A stretch of 35,896 bases of DNA from Planctomycetaceae bacterium (GTDB taxonomy: Bacteria > Planctomycetota > Planctomycetia > Pirellulales > Pirellulaceae): positions 1 through 35,896 of the forward strand of contig SXOA01000045.1 of NCBI GenBank assembly GCA_005778405.1, given 5' to 3'. Shown here one piece after another: positions 7,975-15,693 of the stretch. The position numbers and the translations under genes were made by a program. Position 1 is the stretch's first letter, and each line of letters starts with the position of its first letter. Below the pieces are notes generated by a model. The model was not told where the DNA came from. It was given only the letters and a program-made list of their open reading frames with translations, and ran no database searches.

Positions 7975-8326
7975 AGGGTTTGGCCTGGACCGTGTATGGG
8001 GAATAGGCGTCCTCCCTGACGACAAACAAGTAATCTTCTCTCTTCGACCAATTCCCTCGTGCGCATGCATGCCCAGCGAAGGTGCCGGAAATTCAGGAAT
8101 GAATGGCATGCATTACCCCACCGGCGAGTTCGCGCAGCCCACCGGGAGCCCCGCCGCCGTTTGACAAGTTCCCGGGAAAACCTAGGTTTGATTGCACCTG
8201 CGCCTCGGGGAGGGGCGCTGGTTCTTGGGCGCGGCGGGGATAGCTAGGAGCTAGAGGGGACCCCGCCGTGCTCCCTTTGTTTCCTGCTGAATTTCAGGCC
8301 GCGCCAAGCCGCTCGGCCCTGCAACC
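7975..8326. promoter_or_regulatory. Intergenic region upstream of the pilus/secretion block
   Basis: This 352-base gap separates the divergent 62-residue peptide gene and the first pseudopilin gene and must carry the promoter of the long plus-strand block. TTGACA at 8161-8166 is a possible -35 element, but the hexamer about 17 bases downstream (AGGTTT) is a poor -10. GGAGC...GCTCC at about 8247-8273 encloses GGGGACCCC and could form a hairpin near the 5' end of the transcript. No open reading frame in the gap looks coding. Confidence 0.3.
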
Positions 8327-8941
8327 ATGCGCCGTCAATCTAGAACCAGGACCGCCTTTACGCTGGTTGAGGCCCTCGTGGCCATCAGCATCATGGCCCT
8401 GGCCGGCTCTGTCCTGCTGCTGGCTTCGCAAACTTCTCTCGATGCCACCGACGAGGCTGCCAAGCAGGCCATCGCCCAGGGCATTTGCGAGCAGGTGCTC
8501 GACGAAATCATGAGCAAGCGCTACATGGAAGCCGGCACGGCTTACGACCAAAACACGCTCGTGGCAAATGCGGGCGAGTCTATTCGTCAGATTTGGGACG
8601 ATTCCGACGATTATAACGGTTACAGCGCGCAACCCATCCTTGATACTTGGGGACAGACGCTGGGCGTTGGGAACGACGCCGGCAGCACTCGCCACGCCAA
8701 TTTTCGCGTCGATAGCGGCTTTTTCGCCAAGTGGCGGCTGCGCGTGGACATCTATTATGTCAGCTCCAGCGACCTGTCGCTCAGGCTGGATGATCCGCCC
8801 GTTGCGGCGGGCGGAACGCTCTCTTCCACGAGCGGTTATCGAGCCGCGGAAGTGACCGTGGACTATCAAGACACGGATGGAACTTTCCGGACCTTGGCGA
8901 AAGGTAGGCGCGTCTATGCCTATGTCCCACCTCCCACTTAA
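8327..8941 (+). CDS. Prepilin-type protein, GspI/PilV-like minor pseudopilin
   Basis: A 204-residue prepilin. The leader MRRQSRTRTA is followed by FTLVEALVAISIMALAGSVL, the type IV prepilin signature with Glu5 and a cleavage site after Ala rather than Gly. VEALVAI is typical of GspI/PilV minor pilins. The mature C-terminal part (VDIYYVSSSDLSLRLDDPPV and YRAAEVTVDYQDTDGTFRTL) is strand-rich, as in the globular head of such subunits. It is the first gene of the pilus/secretion block and overlaps the next gene. In such systems minor pseudopilins form the tip or priming complex in the periplasm. Confidence 0.85.
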   Translation: MRRQSRTRTAFTLVEALVAISIMALAGSVLLLASQTSLDATDEAAKQAIAQGICEQVLDEIMSKRYMEAGTAYDQNTLVANAGESIRQIWDDSDDYNGYSAQPILDTWGQTLGVGNDAGSTRHANFRVDSGFFAKWRLRVDIYYVSSSDLSLRLDDPPVAAGGTLSSTSGYRAAEVTVDYQDTDGTFRTLAKGRRVYAYVPPPT

Positions 8942-9761
8942 ATCAGTGCCCTTCAAGACTGTGCCCATTCGCCAGAGGGGATTCACCCTGCCGGAGTTGC
9001 TCTGCGCGGTGGCGATTCTGACGCTTCTGGCCGGCGCGATGGGCACTCTATCTTACGGCGTCAGCACCGCCGGCGACTTCAGCCGTGGCCAGAATGAAGC
9101 GGCTCAGCATGCGCGAGTCGCGCTCGAACGCATCCGCCGAAACGTGCTCGGTTCCAAGGCTAGCGAGAGCTTTCCCGGCTGTATGGTGGCCTCGACCACG
9201 GTAGCCTCCTACACCTTTCCCGATCGGCTCTTGATCTGGAAGTCGGATGGCGTACTCGCCAGCGCCACGGAGCTTCCCAATCAGAGCGACTTGATCGTCT
9301 ATACATACAACCCCAGCAACCCAGTTGAACTGCTGGAGATCACCACAATTGATAATACGCCTCTCACCGGCACTTCCAACGCGGAGCTCAATACCGTGGT
9401 GGACTCGCTGCTCGCTTCGCCCAACAGCACCAAAATCGCGATCACCCAGCGTCTGGACATCGCCACTACCGGCAACGGTACCGTAATCAGGCTGGACGAT
9501 CTGCTGGCGGACTCCGGGTCGCGAGGCAAAATCCGCCACCGCATCATCATGAGCCCCACGGCCGCTCAGTGGTCAGAGTATAGGGCAAACACGCGGACCT
9601 GGGCCAACATTGATTGGCCCCTGGATCAGTACGGTACAAGCATCGGCAGCCGCCGCGTCAGTTGCCTGACTGAGATTCAGATGCTGGCCGACGACAACAG
9701 CGAGAAGCCGGCGATCCCCTTTTTCGGCTCGGCGACAAAGGTCTATCAATTGGCGAAGTAA
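8916..9761 (+). CDS. Prepilin-type protein, GspJ/PilW-like minor pseudopilin
   Basis: A 281-residue prepilin with RQRG before FTLPELLCAVAILTLLAGAM; Gly -1 and Glu5 are both present, and Leu/Pro replace the usual Leu-Val. The following helix ARVALERIRRNVLGSK is typical of GspJ/PilW, and the C-terminal head is large and strand-rich. The start is set at ATG 8916 (MPMSHL), with AAAGGTAGG about 9 bases upstream; ATG 8922 is an alternative. It overlaps the preceding gene by 26 bases, implying translational coupling. A palindromic repeat pair begins 2 bases after its stop codon. Confidence 0.82.
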   Translation: MPMSHLPLKSVPFKTVPIRQRGFTLPELLCAVAILTLLAGAMGTLSYGVSTAGDFSRGQNEAAQHARVALERIRRNVLGSKASESFPGCMVASTTVASYTFPDRLLIWKSDGVLASATELPNQSDLIVYTYNPSNPVELLEITTIDNTPLTGTSNAELNTVVDSLLASPNSTKIAITQRLDIATTGNGTVIRLDDLLADSGSRGKIRHRIIMSPTAAQWSEYRANTRTWANIDWPLDQYGTSIGSRRVSCLTEIQMLADDNSEKPAIPFFGSATKVYQLAK

Positions 9762-9762
9762 C

Positions 9763-9817
9763 GTAGTCCGCTCACTCCGTGAGCGGACATACCATCACAC
9801 GAAGTGTGCTGGCAACT
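9763..9817. repeat. REP/BIME-like palindrome pair 1
   Basis: The first unit contains a perfect 10-bp inverted repeat GTCCGCTCAC - TCC - GTGAGCGGAC (9766-9788). The second (9792-9812) reads CCAtCACAC - GAA - GTGTGcTGG. The reverse complement of the second resembles units at 11771, so the pair is head-to-head. It lies between two pseudopilin genes. The GTG inside the first unit starts a spurious upstream extension of the next gene. Confidence 0.75.
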
Positions 9818-9853
9818 TTGCAAAGCAGTTTCCGAGCGCGGAGAATCCGACGA

Positions 9854-11413
9854 ATGACCAATCATAGTCGTCTCAGAATTAATCGAGCCAAGCGTTCCCC
9901 TCGCCGCGGTCTGGCCCTGATCCTGATTCTGGGAATGCTCGCCATTACCATCGCGGTCAGCTATGCGCTGATGCGGTCGCAGGTTCAGTCCACGCTGCTG
10001 CAAACGAATTCGCAGACCAATAGTCTGGCTCGCCAGGCCGCCGAAGCGGGCCTGAATCGGGCGATTCGCAAGATCAGCGTGGACGACTGGGGAGGAGTCG
10101 GCACCACGCTAACGGGCAACGTTGACAGTCAATCCTCCTATTCCGTCACTCACACCGCCGGCGATGCGTCGCTTGCGCCCGGCGACGCGAACTATTCCGA
10201 GCTTCCCTTCCGGGTCACGGTCACCTCCACGGGCACCGCCTGGGTCAACGACGACGTGACACTCCCCACCACCCACACCATGACTGCCGTCCTGCAGTTG
10301 GTCAGGCGGGCACTCAACACCACTGCGACACCCGCCCTGTGGAACTCCATGAACGGCTATACCTGTTTTCAGTGGAATTCGTCCGCGACCGTATGGAACG
10401 TGGATGTGAACGCCCCGATCCAATTCCAAGGAGCCAATTGCTTCATGGGAAAACTGAACCTCCAAAAACTTTCGATCGACCCGACGCTGACAAACTCCAA
10501 CTCTCGCACACAGTATCTCAACGACCTGCTAAGCAAATATGTGCAAACCGGTGTCGACTATCGGCACTTTACCAGTGATGTGACTCTGAGCACTGGTCGG
10601 CAGGATGCCTCTGTGAGCACCGACCTAACCAAATTGGGTGTGGGCAAGGTCGACATCGCGCCTTTAAGTGCAGTCCCGGTGACCTACACCAATGCTCCCA
10701 CCACCTACCAGTTGTACGCTGGGGGACCAACCTATTCCGTCCCGAACCTGGTCGGAGTTTTCGGATCTAACCCCACTGGGCAAACCATCGGTGCCAGTAC
10801 GGCCACCAACCCGCTAGGCATTTATCAGGCGGGGGGGACGGTGAGCTTCAAGTCGGGCACGAACTTCACGGGAGTCCTGTTTTCGGATGGGACCTCTGAC
10901 GAAATCCGCCTGGATGGCACAGGCGTCGAAATCAACGGCCTCAACCTACCGGCCCTCAGCGGCAGCAGCACGGTTTACCAACTGCCGGCTTCGATGGCCC
11001 GCAATAATATGGTGATTAAGAGCAATAGCAGTTCGCAAGTGCAGGGACTCGTCATGACTTGGACGAACTTCGTGATCGACTCCGGCAGTCAAAACACGTC
11101 CTTCCAGCTGCAGGGTCGGCTGTTTTCGGAGGATCTGGACATCGCCGCCCGAACGGAATGGACGGCCGTTTTGGCAGCCAATTGGTTGCTGCAATACAAC
11201 CTGTTTCAAATTCAAAAGGCCACTGGCGTCAAGTACTATCCCGACTGGATGGACGCGTCCTCTTACAACCTTCAAGCTCCCCCCCTGATCAAGTTCCAGC
11301 CCCCCAGTGGCGTCACTTACCATTGGCCCAATTGGAGCCAGCCCATCTATTCCAAGGCTGCTGGAGATACTTACCACCGCTGGGATATTGTCTCTCGGAA
11401 AGACGGGCCATAG
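9854..11413 (+). CDS. Large GspK/PilX-like minor pilin with Ser/Thr/Asn-rich strand-rich domain
   Basis: A 519-residue membrane-anchored protein. A basic N-terminus ending in PRR precedes the helix GLALILILGMLAITIAVSYA at about residues 19-38. This is the GspK/PilX-type start that lacks the usual Glu5, and the next stretch ARQAAEAGLNRAIRKI is the amphipathic helix typical of that group. The remaining 400 or more residues are Ser/Thr/Gly/Asn-rich with alternating hydrophobics (for example TVSFKSGTNFTGVLFSDGTS), resembling beta-solenoid or adhesin-like folds. GspK is usually about 330 residues and PilX under 200, so this head is unusually large. The ATG at 9854 is preferred, since the longer frame begins inside the palindromic repeat. 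It may form the tip of the pseudopilus. Confidence 0.75.
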   Translation: MTNHSRLRINRAKRSPRRGLALILILGMLAITIAVSYALMRSQVQSTLLQTNSQTNSLARQAAEAGLNRAIRKISVDDWGGVGTTLTGNVDSQSSYSVTHTAGDASLAPGDANYSELPFRVTVTSTGTAWVNDDVTLPTTHTMTAVLQLVRRALNTTATPALWNSMNGYTCFQWNSSATVWNVDVNAPIQFQGANCFMGKLNLQKLSIDPTLTNSNSRTQYLNDLLSKYVQTGVDYRHFTSDVTLSTGRQDASVSTDLTKLGVGKVDIAPLSAVPVTYTNAPTTYQLYAGGPTYSVPNLVGVFGSNPTGQTIGASTATNPLGIYQAGGTVSFKSGTNFTGVLFSDGTSDEIRLDGTGVEINGLNLPALSGSSTVYQLPASMARNNMVIKSNSSSQVQGLVMTWTNFVIDSGSQNTSFQLQGRLFSEDLDIAARTEWTAVLAANWLLQYNLFQIQKATGVKYYPDWMDASSYNLQAPPLIKFQPPSGVTYHWPNWSQPIYSKAAGDTYHRWDIVSRKDGP

Positions 11414-11519
11414 GGGAGGCTGTTTGAGATAGGTGAGTGGCGGTTTCTGACGTAGACTCCCGAAACCAACCAGGCCTCGCCTGCCCCACGACCGCTACAT
11501 CCCTCCGGAGCCTTCTGAC

Positions 11520-11765
11520 ATGCGCACTTTCCCCAATCGGTCCTTCCTCGCCTGCGCCGCCGGAGCGGCGCTCCTTTGCATGCTAGGTTTCTACAGCTTC
11601 TTAGCCGCGGCCCCTCCGGGAAGGCCGCCGTTTGAGGATGCCGGCATCCAGCGGGAAGAAATGATCCGCGAGCTGCGAGAAATCAAAGACCTGATCAAGG
11701 AGCAAAACTCGCTCCTGAAAGAAGTGCTTGCTCCACCCCATGCACGCGACAAGACCAAAAAGTGA
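11520..11765 (+). CDS. Small membrane-anchored coiled-coil protein
   Basis: An 81-residue protein with one hydrophobic helix (FLACAAGAALLCMLGFYSFL, about residues 9-28), a Pro-rich turn APPGRPPFED, then a charged amphipathic helix QREEMIRELREIKDLIKEQN followed by SLLKEVL. The heptad pattern suggests a short coiled coil in the periplasm or, if the first segment is cleaved, a soluble helix. It lies between the GspK-like and GspH-like genes, in the same direction and with the next gene overlapping its end, so it is probably a component or assembly factor of this machine. No family recognised. Confidence 0.65.
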   Translation: MRTFPNRSFLACAAGAALLCMLGFYSFLAAAPPGRPPFEDAGIQREEMIRELREIKDLIKEQNSLLKEVLAPPHARDKTKK

Positions 11766-12402
11766 AATCAGTAGCCGGCACACTTCGTGTGTGGGTTTGT
11801 CGGCACGCGGAGTGTACCGGCTACTATCGCGGACGGCCCGCCGTGCCTTTTCTTTGATCGAGCTGCTGATTGTCATCGCCATTCTTGGCATCTTGATCGC
11901 CGTCGCCTCACCTTACCTTTCCAGCGACGTGCCGCAGCAGTTGCAAATGGCGGCGGACAGCGTCGCCGGCGACATCGAGTACACTCGCGGCCTGGCGGTG
12001 GCGAATAACTCCACGTATCGCCTTACGTTTAACGTCGCGGCCAGCACCTATGTCCTGCAGCACACGGGGACGAGCACCGCACTCAACAAGCTTCCCCCTT
12101 CGCCCTTTCATACGTTCGATGCGGGCCAAACGCAGCAGACGTCGGATCTCACGAAGCTCCCCATGCTGGCCGGTGCCGTGAAAATTGCTGGAGTGCAGAA
12201 GAATCCAGCCTCCCCCAGCGACGTGACCAACCTGGAGTTTGGGCCTTTGGGGAGTACCACTCGTCCCGAGGCAACCCTGATTTGGCTGGTCAGTAACTCC
12301 ACGGGAACCAAGATTTATATCCCGATCACGGTGAATGCCACCACCGGCATTGTCGACGTGGGAGACGTTCAATCCGCGACTCCGGCTGGAATCACCCCTT
12401 AA
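11740..12402 (+). CDS. Prepilin-type protein, GspH/FimT-like
   Basis: A pseudopilin with RRA before FSLIELLIVIAILGILIAVA; Glu5 is present and Ala is at -1. The downstream segment MAADSVAGDIEYTRGLAVAN is the GspH/FimT N-terminal helix, followed by strands with STYRLTFN. The start is uncertain. ATG 11740 overlaps the preceding gene by 26 bases and gives a 36-residue leader that reads straight through a palindromic repeat pair. GTG 11791, TTG 11797 or GTG 11812 would give shorter leaders of ordinary length, but they lie inside the repeat itself. The mature protein is unaffected. Its role is as a minor or priming pseudopilin subunit. Confidence 0.8.
   Translation: MHATRPKSEISSRHTSCVGLSARGVYRLLSRTARRAFSLIELLIVIAILGILIAVASPYLSSDVPQQLQMAADSVAGDIEYTRGLAVANNSTYRLTFNVAASTYVLQHTGTSTALNKLPPSPFHTFDAGQTQQTSDLTKLPMLAGAVKIAGVQKNPASPSDVTNLEFGPLGSTTRPEATLIWLVSNSTGTKIYIPITVNATTGIVDVGDVQSATPAGITP
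11771..11824. repeat. REP/BIME-like palindrome pair 2, inside a coding leader
   Basis: Two inverted units share an 8-bp outer stem GTAGCCGG (11771-11778) / CCGGCTAC (11817-11824). The first unit has a perfect CACAC - TTC - GTGTG hairpin (11779-11791). The second, read in reverse, is CGGTACAC - TCC - GCGTGCCG with one wobble and one mismatch. It lies within the possible leader codons of the GspH-like gene and belongs to the same family as the elements at 9763 and 32864. Confidence 0.75.
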
Positions 12403-12414
12403 TCGCTACTATCG

Positions 12415-13464
12415 ATGTTCTCTCTTTTCAACTTTCGCCGCGCCGGACCGATCGGAATTGATCTAGGCTCCCGCTCCTTGAAGATGGTGCAGTTCTCCGC
12501 AGATCGCTCCTCTCTGGTCGCTTGCGGCCGCTGGGAATTCCCCGCGTCCTCGACTCCTAATAAGCATGCCGAGCAAGTCGTCGAGACTATTCAGCGCGGA
12601 CTGACCGAGCGAAAATTCGCGGGTCGGGACGCGGTCCTTTGTCTGGGTGACAAGGAGCTGGTGCTCCAGAACATTCGCGTCCCCAAGTCGGAAGGTGCGG
12701 AACTCGACCGCCATGTGGCCCAGGAAGCAGCCGGACGCGTTCCGTTTGGAGTCGCGGAAGCGGAGATCCGCTATCTGGAAGCGGCGGACGTGCGGCAGGG
12801 GGAAGCCGTGATGCGGGAAGTCATCGTGTTTGCCTGCCATCGCCCTGCCCTGCAAAACTCGTTGGAACTCATCACCAAGAGCCATCTCAATCCGCTGGCG
12901 GTCGATGTCGAGCCCGCGGCCTTGGTCCGTACTTATGCGGCCCAGTTCCGGCGGCAAGACGACGTTCATGAACGGGCGCTGCTCATTCACATGGGCCACC
13001 AACGAACGGGAGTCGTCATCACGCAAGGTGACGAAATGCTGTTTGTGAAGTACCTCGATATCGGTGGCTCCCACCTGGATGCCGCCGTGGCCCGCCACTT
13101 GCGGATGGACGAGAAGGAGGCTGCCGCACTGCGGCGGAATAGCGGCGATCGGCGGGCCGATTTGCAGGATCCGGAAGTGATTCGCAGTGTTCACGAAGCC
13201 ACCCGCGCCGTGGTCGATCGGCTCGGCAACGAACTCTCCATGTGCGTCCGCTATCACAGCGTCACTTTCAGAGGCCAGCCGTTGGCCCGCGCGGTGCTGG
13301 GAGGGGGCGAAGCCACTTTGCCCTTGGCCGATGCCCTGGGAAAAGCCCTGAATCTGAAATGCGAGCTCAGCGATCCGTTCCGAGCCTTGACCCTGCAGCG
13401 CGACGTCGGCCGTCGCGGCTTGTGGGACGTGGCCGCTGGCCTGGCGCTCCGTGAGGTTAAATAA
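12415..13464 (+). CDS. pilM: PilM-type actin-like ATPase of the pilus inner-membrane platform
   Basis: A 349-residue cytoplasmic actin-fold protein that binds the N-terminus of PilN and links the inner-membrane complex to the motor. GIDLGSRSLKMVQF is the phosphate-1 loop of the PilM/FtsA fold. VAQEAAGRVPFGVAEAEIRY matches the PilM helix that contains the EAxxxxPF motif, LIHMGHQRTGVVITQGDEML the phosphate-2 region, and RAVLGGGEATLPLADAL the adenosine loop. It begins 12 bases after the GspH-like gene and is followed by pilN after 6 bases, so it is part of one operon. A short N-terminal FNF segment precedes the fold. Confidence 0.88.
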   Translation: MFSLFNFRRAGPIGIDLGSRSLKMVQFSADRSSLVACGRWEFPASSTPNKHAEQVVETIQRGLTERKFAGRDAVLCLGDKELVLQNIRVPKSEGAELDRHVAQEAAGRVPFGVAEAEIRYLEAADVRQGEAVMREVIVFACHRPALQNSLELITKSHLNPLAVDVEPAALVRTYAAQFRRQDDVHERALLIHMGHQRTGVVITQGDEMLFVKYLDIGGSHLDAAVARHLRMDEKEAAALRRNSGDRRADLQDPEVIRSVHEATRAVVDRLGNELSMCVRYHSVTFRGQPLARAVLGGGEATLPLADALGKALNLKCELSDPFRALTLQRDVGRRGLWDVAAGLALREVK

Positions 13465-13470
13465 CGTCCC

Positions 13471-14247
13471 GTGAAGAACATCGACTTTCTCCCTGATATC
13501 TATCGCCAGCGGCGGGTCTTGCTGCATGCGCGGATTGGCTGGATGGGAGTGGCTGTGCTGTTCGCGCTCCTGATTGCCGGAGTCGCTACGGGCCAATGGT
13601 GTTTTCACGCTGCCCTGGCCACACAGCTCGTGATGGTCGAGCCGCAATATGTCATTTCGCAGACCAGGCAAGCGGAGCTCTTGCAAATCGAGAAGGGCAA
13701 AGCCGACGCGGAAGAACTGGCGGCACTCTATTTGTATCTCGAACATCCTTGGCCTCGAACCCAATTGCTGGCGGCCGTGGCCCAGCCCTTGCCGCCGACA
13801 ATTCAGCTCACCGGTCTGCAGCTGCTCGAACAGGCGGAGACGGCTCCAGCCGTGCGCAGTGCAGTCGGTGACACCGACCAGGCTGGCAGGGAGGGTCAAA
13901 GTGGCAATAAACCGACCGCTAAATCCGTCCTGGCAGATCTCCGCCGGGTGCATGATCGCCAGCAAACGATCATTGAGCTCGCCGGCGAGGCCGCGAGCGT
14001 CCAGGATCTGCACGTGTACATTGATGCGCTGGCCCGATCTCCGCTGCTCGCTTCCGCAAGCCTGAAAGGGCTGGTGTCTGGCGCTGAAACGATGAACAAA
14101 GGAAGGTCCACTTTTCAGATTCGTGTAGTCGTCCGACCAGGTTTTGGACAGCCGCAGGCTCCCGCTCCGAAGAGCAATGGGGCCGCGGTTGCGGCCCTCG
14201 GATCGTTGGGAAGCAGCATCCCCAGCAGTACAGGAGACTCGCGATGA
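13471..14247 (+). CDS. pilN: PilN-type inner-membrane assembly protein
   Basis: A 258-residue bitopic membrane protein that starts with KNIDFLPDIYRQRR, the conserved INLLP-like cytoplasmic tail that docks into PilM. One membrane helix follows (MGVAVLFALLIAGVATGQWC, about residues 25-44), then a periplasmic coiled coil and a ferredoxin-like region ending about residue 228 (STFQIRVVVRP). The last 30 residues are Pro/Ala/Ser-rich and probably disordered. The start codon is GTG. The stop overlaps the ATG of pilO by 4 bases (ATGA), implying coupled translation. The spacer at about residues 127-148 is more polar than in typical PilN. Confidence 0.82.
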   Translation: MKNIDFLPDIYRQRRVLLHARIGWMGVAVLFALLIAGVATGQWCFHAALATQLVMVEPQYVISQTRQAELLQIEKGKADAEELAALYLYLEHPWPRTQLLAAVAQPLPPTIQLTGLQLLEQAETAPAVRSAVGDTDQAGREGQSGNKPTAKSVLADLRRVHDRQQTIIELAGEAASVQDLHVYIDALARSPLLASASLKGLVSGAETMNKGRSTFQIRVVVRPGFGQPQAPAPKSNGAAVAALGSLGSSIPSSTGDSR

Positions 14248-14801
14248 AGTTTTTGTTTGGACCACAGGGGCCGCCGGGCTGGCTGGTGACGGGCGGGATG
14301 GCGGGCATTGCCTTGGCTTATGTGTTTTTCGCCTTTTTTCCTGCCCAAAAGGCCATGAAATCGATGCGTCAGGAGTTGAGAGACAAGCAGGCTTATATCA
14401 CAACAACCGACCAACTATTTGCCACCGCAACTGCGGCGAACACGCAGTTGGAACAAGCCAGCACGCTGGTGAGAAAGTGGCAACAGGAAGCGCCGGGCGC
14501 TCAACAGGCGGACCGACTTCCATCACTGATTTCCGATAAGGCTCACCAGGTCGGTGTGAGAATTTTGCGGCTGGAGCCGCAACTTTCCCGGCCAAACGGT
14601 TTGATTGTCGAGTACCCGATTTCGATCAGCGCCGAGGGAACCTTTGAGGGGATCTTCAACTTCGTTCACGGCGTGGAGGTGCTTCCACAAACCATTTGGC
14701 TGCGAGATGTGAAAGTGCAGCGGGCTGGGGATTTGGGGGGGAGTTTGCGGTGTGACCTGACTTTGACGATTTTTGGTGACCTTGCCGAGAATGTCGATTA
14801 G
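14244..14801 (+). CDS. pilO: PilO-type inner-membrane assembly protein
   Basis: A 185-residue bitopic protein with one helix (WLVTGGMAGIALAYVFFAFF, about residues 13-32), a periplasmic coiled coil (about 37-85) and a C-terminal alpha/beta domain. KAHQVGVRILRLEPQ, YPISISAEGTFEGIFNFVHG and WLRDVKVQRAGD are the classic PilO elements. It forms heterodimers with PilN between PilM and the secretin. Its start overlaps the pilN stop by 4 bases. Length is normal for PilO. Confidence 0.85.
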   Translation: MKFLFGPQGPPGWLVTGGMAGIALAYVFFAFFPAQKAMKSMRQELRDKQAYITTTDQLFATATAANTQLEQASTLVRKWQQEAPGAQQADRLPSLISDKAHQVGVRILRLEPQLSRPNGLIVEYPISISAEGTFEGIFNFVHGVEVLPQTIWLRDVKVQRAGDLGGSLRCDLTLTIFGDLAENVD

Positions 14802-14878
14802 TCAGACGAAATGCATCCGATAAATAAGGACGACGCTGGCTCTCCGGCCACAGCCGGGTGAGGGGCGGCGAACAACTT

Positions 14879-15652
14879 GTGAAACTGGAAAAGCTGGTAA
14901 AGACACTCCGCCGCGATCTAGCGGCGAATCCCATGAAGTCGGGTGTGCTGGGGGTATTGCTCCTTGGCGGCCTGTACTTTTGGGGTCCGCTGATCTGGAA
15001 ATGGGTGGGCAAGAAGGGATCCGCTGCATCCGCAAGTGTTGTAGTCAACTCACCTTCCGTGGCAGAGCTCACGGGTGGACAGAGCGCCGGCGTGCAGGCT
15101 GTCCGTGGAGCGACAAGTCCAATCGAGGCGAAGGTCCAGTGGCAGGAGGTTCGCAACCTGAGGGAAAGGGATCCCCTTACACAATCAGCACATTTTTCCC
15201 CCGAATGGGGGCATGTCTTTCAAGTGGCAACAGCCGCTGCGAAGGATGGAACGCCGCAGACGATTGGGGAAGAAACAAAGAAAGTGGAAGTGGGGCCCCA
15301 ACAATTGGGGCTGGTACTGCAAGGTGTGACTGTCGGTAGCAAGACGAAGAAGGCGATCATCAATGGAGTTGTTTATCGCGAGCTCGACTGGATAACTGCC
15401 AAGCAGGTCGAGGGGAATTCGGAAAACAAGGATGACCACCATTCGGAGTTCAAATTCCAAATGGTAAAGGTCCATCGCAGAATGGTGGAACTAGCGGGCG
15501 GAGGAAAGATTTGGACATTGAAGCTCGCCGCCGCGGAACTCGAGGAGCGAAAACCGGCGAAGGGCCATCCCGCGGAGCAGCTGCAAGCTGAGCCGAGGGA
15601 AGAGAAGGGGAGCCTGTCTGTAACCAAGCAGACGATTCACGAGAAGGAATAG
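14879..15652 (+). CDS. PilP/GspC-position membrane protein
   Basis: A protein of about 257 residues located where pilP normally sits, between pilO and the secretin gene. It is bitopic: a short basic N-terminus, then the helix SGVLGVLLLGGLYFWGPLIW (about residues 22-41), a long linker, and a strand-rich patch GPQQLGLVLQGVTVGSKTKK followed by AIINGVVYRELDWI. That patch resembles the homology-region strands of GspC/PilP, where LxGxxxxxxxxxAIIxG is typical. It probably connects the inner-membrane complex to the secretin. The start is uncertain: GTG 14879 with GAGGGG upstream is used here, and GTG 14858 would add 7 residues. Sequence similarity to classical PilP is weak. Confidence 0.65.
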   Translation: MKLEKLVKTLRRDLAANPMKSGVLGVLLLGGLYFWGPLIWKWVGKKGSAASASVVVNSPSVAELTGGQSAGVQAVRGATSPIEAKVQWQEVRNLRERDPLTQSAHFSPEWGHVFQVATAAAKDGTPQTIGEETKKVEVGPQQLGLVLQGVTVGSKTKKAIINGVVYRELDWITAKQVEGNSENKDDHHSEFKFQMVKVHRRMVELAGGGKIWTLKLAAAELEERKPAKGHPAEQLQAEPREEKGSLSVTKQTIHEKE

Positions 15653-15693
15653 GAAAATGATTGCCAGGGATGGTCACAAGGTCAGGACGACCC

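Noticed and set aside
8104..8120. TGGCATGCATTACC as a sigma-54 site for pilin genes
   Set aside because: The GC element at -12 is missing and the spacing does not fit the TGGCAC-N5-TTGC consensus.
8161..8190. TTGACA as a sigma-70 promoter for the pilus block
   Set aside because: No acceptable -10 hexamer at 16-18 bases; kept only as a weak note in the regulatory region.
9779..9853. Upstream extension of the GspK-like protein from GTG 9779 (MSGHT...)
   Set aside because: The start lies inside a palindromic repeat, and a frame with the same MSGHT opening begins in the repeat copy at 32880; ATG 9854 gives a normal membrane protein.
12463..14265. 600-residue minus-strand frame opposite pilM and pilN
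   Set aside because: It is antisense to two clearly recognised genes, low in hydrophobic pattern and has no recognisable domain; high GC makes such long antisense frames common.
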